A DNA stretch of 8,156 nucleotides, from assembly GCA_028284105.1 (NCBI GenBank), contig JANQSK010000777.1:1-8156 (forward strand), read 5' to 3'. Numbering within the stretch: position 1 is the first letter of the stretch; each line of letters opens with the position of its first letter. Source of the stretch: Anaerolineae bacterium (GTDB lineage Bacteria > Chloroflexota > Anaerolineae > Promineifilales > Promineifilaceae). The position numbers and the translations under genes are program-made. The notes under the pieces were generated by a model. That model made no database searches. It worked only from the letters and a program-made list of their open reading frames with translations, and was not told where the DNA came from. Shown here one piece after another: positions 5,975-8,156 of the stretch.

Positions 5975-6925
5975 ATGGGTCGACTAATTTTGCAAAGATT
6001 ATTTTTTGCGCTTTTGACAATGGTGCTCGTCAGTATCATTGCCTTTGTAGCAACAGAAGCGCTGCCAGGAGATGCCTGTACTGCTTATTTAGGTCGTGAT
6101 GCGACTGAAGAAGGGTTAGCTATCTGTCGTGAGGAACGGCAGATTAATCGGCCAATCTATGTGAAATATGCAGAATGGGTAACGGCATTTGTTCAAGGTG
6201 ACTTTGGCACTTCGATGCTAGGTGACCGAGATATTGGTGAAATTGTTGGCTTGCGTTTGAGAAATACGGCGATATTAACGGCCGTATCTTCCATCGTGGG
6301 CATCCCTATTGCAGTGTTCCTCGGTGTCTTTACAGGGCTCAGGCGTGACAAACCGTCCGATGTCGTCATATCCACGACAGCCATCGCAGCCATGACCCTT
6401 CCCGAATTTGTGACCGCTACCGTCCTCATTTATATCTTCAGTATACGTCTTGATCTGTTCCCGGCCATCGCCATAATGCGGACTGATGCCCCTATCATGG
6501 ACGTCATACCCAATATCACACTACCTGTCATTGTTCTGGTCTTTGTGATGACCGCCCATATTTTGCGCATGGTGCGTACCAGCGTCATCAACGTTATGAC
6601 CAGCGACTTTGTTCAAATGGCAAAGCTCAAAGGCGTTCCTTATTGGGAAATCGTCTTTAAGCATATGCTCCCCAATGCCTTGCTCCCATCTATTCCAGTC
6701 ATTGCATTAACGATTGCTTGGCTACTTGGCGGGGTTGTCATTATCGAACGCGTATTTAACTTCCCTGGATTAGGAAACGAAATGTTAGAGGCTATTGCGG
6801 ATCGAGATATACCGCTTGTTTTAGCCATCGCGATGCTTCTTGCTGGGGTTTATGTTTCAGTGAACCTCATCTCTGACCTACTGACCCTTTTCCTTAACCC
6901 TAAATTGCGCACAATGCGCTCGTAG
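5975..6925 (+). CDS. ABC importer permease, DppB/OppB type
   Basis: A 316-residue inner-membrane permease, one half of the translocation pore. The order is typical: a first transmembrane helix (about 9-28), LPGDAC (30-35) at the start of the external segment, GDFGTSM (75-81), then further helices near 97-121, 131-157, 181-199, 239-259 and 281-306. The cytoplasmic coupling (EAA) loop at 209-233 reads TSDFVQMAKLKGVPYWEIVF and ends in MLP; its conserved Gly is at 220. FNFPGLG (261-267) is another family signature. Length is normal. The ATG is preceded by a weak GGGGAT (5964-5969). It follows the lipoprotein gene after a 194-bp hairpin-containing spacer and is 29 bp from the second permease. One ACGGCCGT palindrome lies at 6278-6285. 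Confidence 0.93.
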   Translation: MGRLILQRLFFALLTMVLVSIIAFVATEALPGDACTAYLGRDATEEGLAICREERQINRPIYVKYAEWVTAFVQGDFGTSMLGDRDIGEIVGLRLRNTAILTAVSSIVGIPIAVFLGVFTGLRRDKPSDVVISTTAIAAMTLPEFVTATVLIYIFSIRLDLFPAIAIMRTDAPIMDVIPNITLPVIVLVFVMTAHILRMVRTSVINVMTSDFVQMAKLKGVPYWEIVFKHMLPNALLPSIPVIALTIAWLLGGVVIIERVFNFPGLGNEMLEAIADRDIPLVLAIAMLLAGVYVSVNLISDLLTLFLNPKLRTMRS

Positions 6926-6954
6926 GCTGCGACGATAATAAAGGACAAATTACG

Positions 6955-7854
6955 ATGACAACAATTACAACACAAGCCAATCAAACTAAAAAACGAAGTC
7001 GTGCAGTCGAGCTATTCATCGGTGTAACAAGAACAGCATCAGGGAAAATAGGTGTTGTGCTCCTTCTTATTCACCTCGTTTTAGCGTTAGGTGCACCAAT
7101 AATCGCCCCACACGATCCCATTTTTGTTCCTGACTCTTCAGAAGGCTTAAAATTCGCTGGGCCATCAGCAGAGTACCCTTTAGGCAATGACAATATCGGG
7201 AGAGATGTTTTATCTCGGACCATTTTTGGTGGTCGAGTTTCACTGATGGTTACCGTTTTAGGAACCCTTATTGCAATCGGTTGGAGCTCTATCGCCGGTA
7301 TGTTCCTAGGCATAGTTGGCGGGCGCGTTGACGAAGTCGTCATGCGCATCATCGATGCCATTCAGTCCATTCCAATGCTATTGTTCTTACTGCTCATCAT
7401 TAGCGTTGTGGGAACCGAAATCTGGATTTTAATTTACACACTGGGATTTTTCTTTGGCATTTCGCCCCTCCGCATCTTCCGTAATGCAACGCTAGACTTT
7501 GTGGCGAAAGATTTTATTTTGGCAGCTCGAGCTAGAGGGGAATCTTTGATGACCATTCTACGATATGAATTACTCCCTAACATTTTGGACATCGTGCTTG
7601 TGGAAGGTGCTATGCGCTGGTCTTGGATGCTTCTCGCATTCAGTTCCCTCTCGTTTTTAGGGTTTGGTGTTGCGCCCCCTACCCCCGACTGGGGATTAAT
7701 GATTTCGGACTCACGGGGTGTCATGTCAATTGCACCTTGGTGGACATTCTCCCCTGTTGTGGCGTTGAGCTCACTCATTATTGGCATTAACCTAACAGCA
7801 GATGCACTCGCAAAAGCGTCAGGTTTAGATCGCGCACAAAACGCACCATCTTAA
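6955..7854 (+). CDS. ABC importer permease, DppC/OppC type
   Basis: A 299-residue inner-membrane permease that should pair with the upstream DppB-like subunit. The N-terminal 30 residues are cytoplasmic and basic, followed by a helix near 31-51 and the family signature YPLGNDNIGRDVLSR (74-88). More helices follow near 96-121, 135-153 and 155-170. The coupling loop KDFILAARARGESLM (185-199), with Gly195, leads to LLPN. SSLSFLGFGV (230-239) and PPTPDWGLMISDSRG (241-255) are highly typical of the family, and a last helix is near 263-281. AAGGA (6941-6945) lies 9 nt before the ATG. The short spacing to the first permease indicates co-transcription and balanced translation. Confidence 0.93.
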   Translation: MTTITTQANQTKKRSRAVELFIGVTRTASGKIGVVLLLIHLVLALGAPIIAPHDPIFVPDSSEGLKFAGPSAEYPLGNDNIGRDVLSRTIFGGRVSLMVTVLGTLIAIGWSSIAGMFLGIVGGRVDEVVMRIIDAIQSIPMLLFLLLIISVVGTEIWILIYTLGFFFGISPLRIFRNATLDFVAKDFILAARARGESLMTILRYELLPNILDIVLVEGAMRWSWMLLAFSSLSFLGFGVAPPTPDWGLMISDSRGVMSIAPWWTFSPVVALSSLIIGINLTADALAKASGLDRAQNAPS

Positions 7855-7880
7855 TTATTTATCTTTCTTTATGCGTTGGT

Positions 7881-7900
7881 ACTGTCCTTAGGGCAGTTTT
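7881..7900 (+). terminator. Short hairpin with T-run after the second permease (weak terminator or attenuator)
   Basis: ACTGTCC (7881-7887) pairs with GGGCAGT (7891-7897) across a 3-nt loop, with one G-U pair, and ends in TTTT. It lies 26 nt after the permease stop. The T-run is short and the operon continues with an ATPase gene, so partial termination or attenuation is more likely than a full stop. Confidence 0.45.
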
Positions 7901-7947
7901 GGGAAGAGGAGGAAACTTCCAGCATCGCAGAAGAGCTAGGTTTAAGT

Positions 7948-7996
7948 GTTCCGAAGTTTCTAAATTGATAACCCTGTTAGAAATAAGCTTCGGAAC
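7948..7996. repeat. Long inverted repeat in the permease-ATPase spacer
   Basis: GTTCCGAAG (7948-7956) pairs perfectly with CTTCGGAAC (7988-7996). Inside it TTTCTAA (7957-7963) pairs perfectly with TTAGAAA (7977-7983), leaving a 4-nt bulge on one side and a 13-nt loop. This is the strongest structure of the 219-bp spacer 7855-8073. It could be an RNA element controlling ATPase expression or a copy of a palindromic intergenic repeat. Confidence 0.6.
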
Positions 7997-8002
7997 CTCA
8001 AG

Positions 8003-8051
8003 GAAACGAAATTTAGTGCCGTCGTTTAATTCAAAGCAGGAACTTCGTTTC
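8003..8051. repeat. Second inverted repeat in the permease-ATPase spacer
   Basis: GAAACGAA (8003-8010) is the perfect complement of TTCGTTTC (8044-8051), with a 33-nt loop. It begins 6 nt after the previous hairpin and ends about 10 nt before the weak ribosome-binding site (GAAG, 8061-8064) of the next gene. Several GGAAACTTCC/CCGAAGTTTC-like segments (7911-7920, 7951-7960, 8039-8051) suggest the spacer is built from related palindromic pieces. Confidence 0.45.
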
Positions 8052-8073
8052 ACTTAAAAAGAAGAACGTTTAA

Positions 8074-8156
8074 ATGAAAGATCCAATTATTGAAATTGAT
8101 AAACTAACAGTCGGATATCGAAACCGAGCAGGTGATCTGGTTCATGTGCTTCGCAA
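8074..8156 (+). CDS. ABC importer ATP-binding subunit, DppD/OppD type (5' fragment)
   Basis: The gene starts at ATG 8074 and runs off the right edge after 27 codons. The peptide MKDPIIEIDKLTVGYRNRAG, followed by DLVHVLR, matches the beginning of Opp/Dpp-type ATPases: the first beta strand I-x-I-D-x-L-T-V-x-Y, an A-loop-like Tyr (Y15) that would stack on adenine, and the V-x-x-L-R just before the usual N-V-S-F. The Walker A motif would lie beyond the window. The position after two permeases fits the usual importer gene order. The upstream ribosome-binding site (AAAGAAG) is weak. Confidence 0.82.
   Translation, partial: MKDPIIEIDKLTVGYRNRAGDLVHVLR

Noticed and set aside
7859..8053. Small minus-strand gene in the permease-ATPase spacer
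   Set aside because: It is composed largely of the inverted repeats there, with no ribosome-binding site or recognisable protein pattern.

Overview
The window looks like chromosomal DNA of a Chloroflexota bacterium, probably of the Anaerolineae type. The main clue is the substrate-binding lipoprotein, whose post-lipobox linker is built of iterated V/T/E residues (EVTRVVTETEVV...), a style I know from Chloroflexota solute-binding proteins. The TPR protein is also of a kind common there. This placement is inference from protein style; there is no rRNA or marker gene to confirm it.

Left part (1-1949): the 5' end of a minus-strand AhpD/carboxymuconolactone-decarboxylase-like gene runs off the left edge. 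It is divergent from a plus-strand TPR-repeat protein (269-1939) with a conserved His-rich block and a Cys-rich C-terminal tail. The 150-bp spacer holds two facing arrays of a degenerate 8-bp AT-rich repeat.

Middle (1950-3884, minus strand): a LacI-family repressor is followed with no gap (TAG then ATG) by an APH/choline-kinase-fold phosphotransferase.

Control region (3885-4133): two copies of a 14-bp LacI-type operator (GTGAACGCTCACGT) lie in opposite orientation with centres 77 bp apart. They flank a near-consensus sigma70-type promoter (TTGACA-16-TATAAA) that reads into the transporter operon. One copy covers the predicted transcription start and the other sits just upstream of the repressor's own start codon.

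Right part (4134-8156, plus strand): an Opp/Dpp-type ABC importer in the order binding lipoprotein, DppB-like permease, DppC-like permease, and the first 27 codons of an ATPase gene. Two consecutive stem-loops follow the lipoprotein gene, and a hairpin-rich 219-bp spacer precedes the ATPase gene. The likely logic is local: the repressor senses a ligand, probably the imported compound or a derivative, and controls the importer and its own operon. The substrate cannot be read from the sequence. A LacI regulator together with a small-molecule kinase makes an oligosaccharide or aminosugar at least as plausible as a peptide.

Across the window the 8-bp palindrome ACGGCCGT occurs seven times, in four genes and in all three reading frames, far above chance. 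This resembles the HIP1-type genome-wide palindromes of cyanobacteria.
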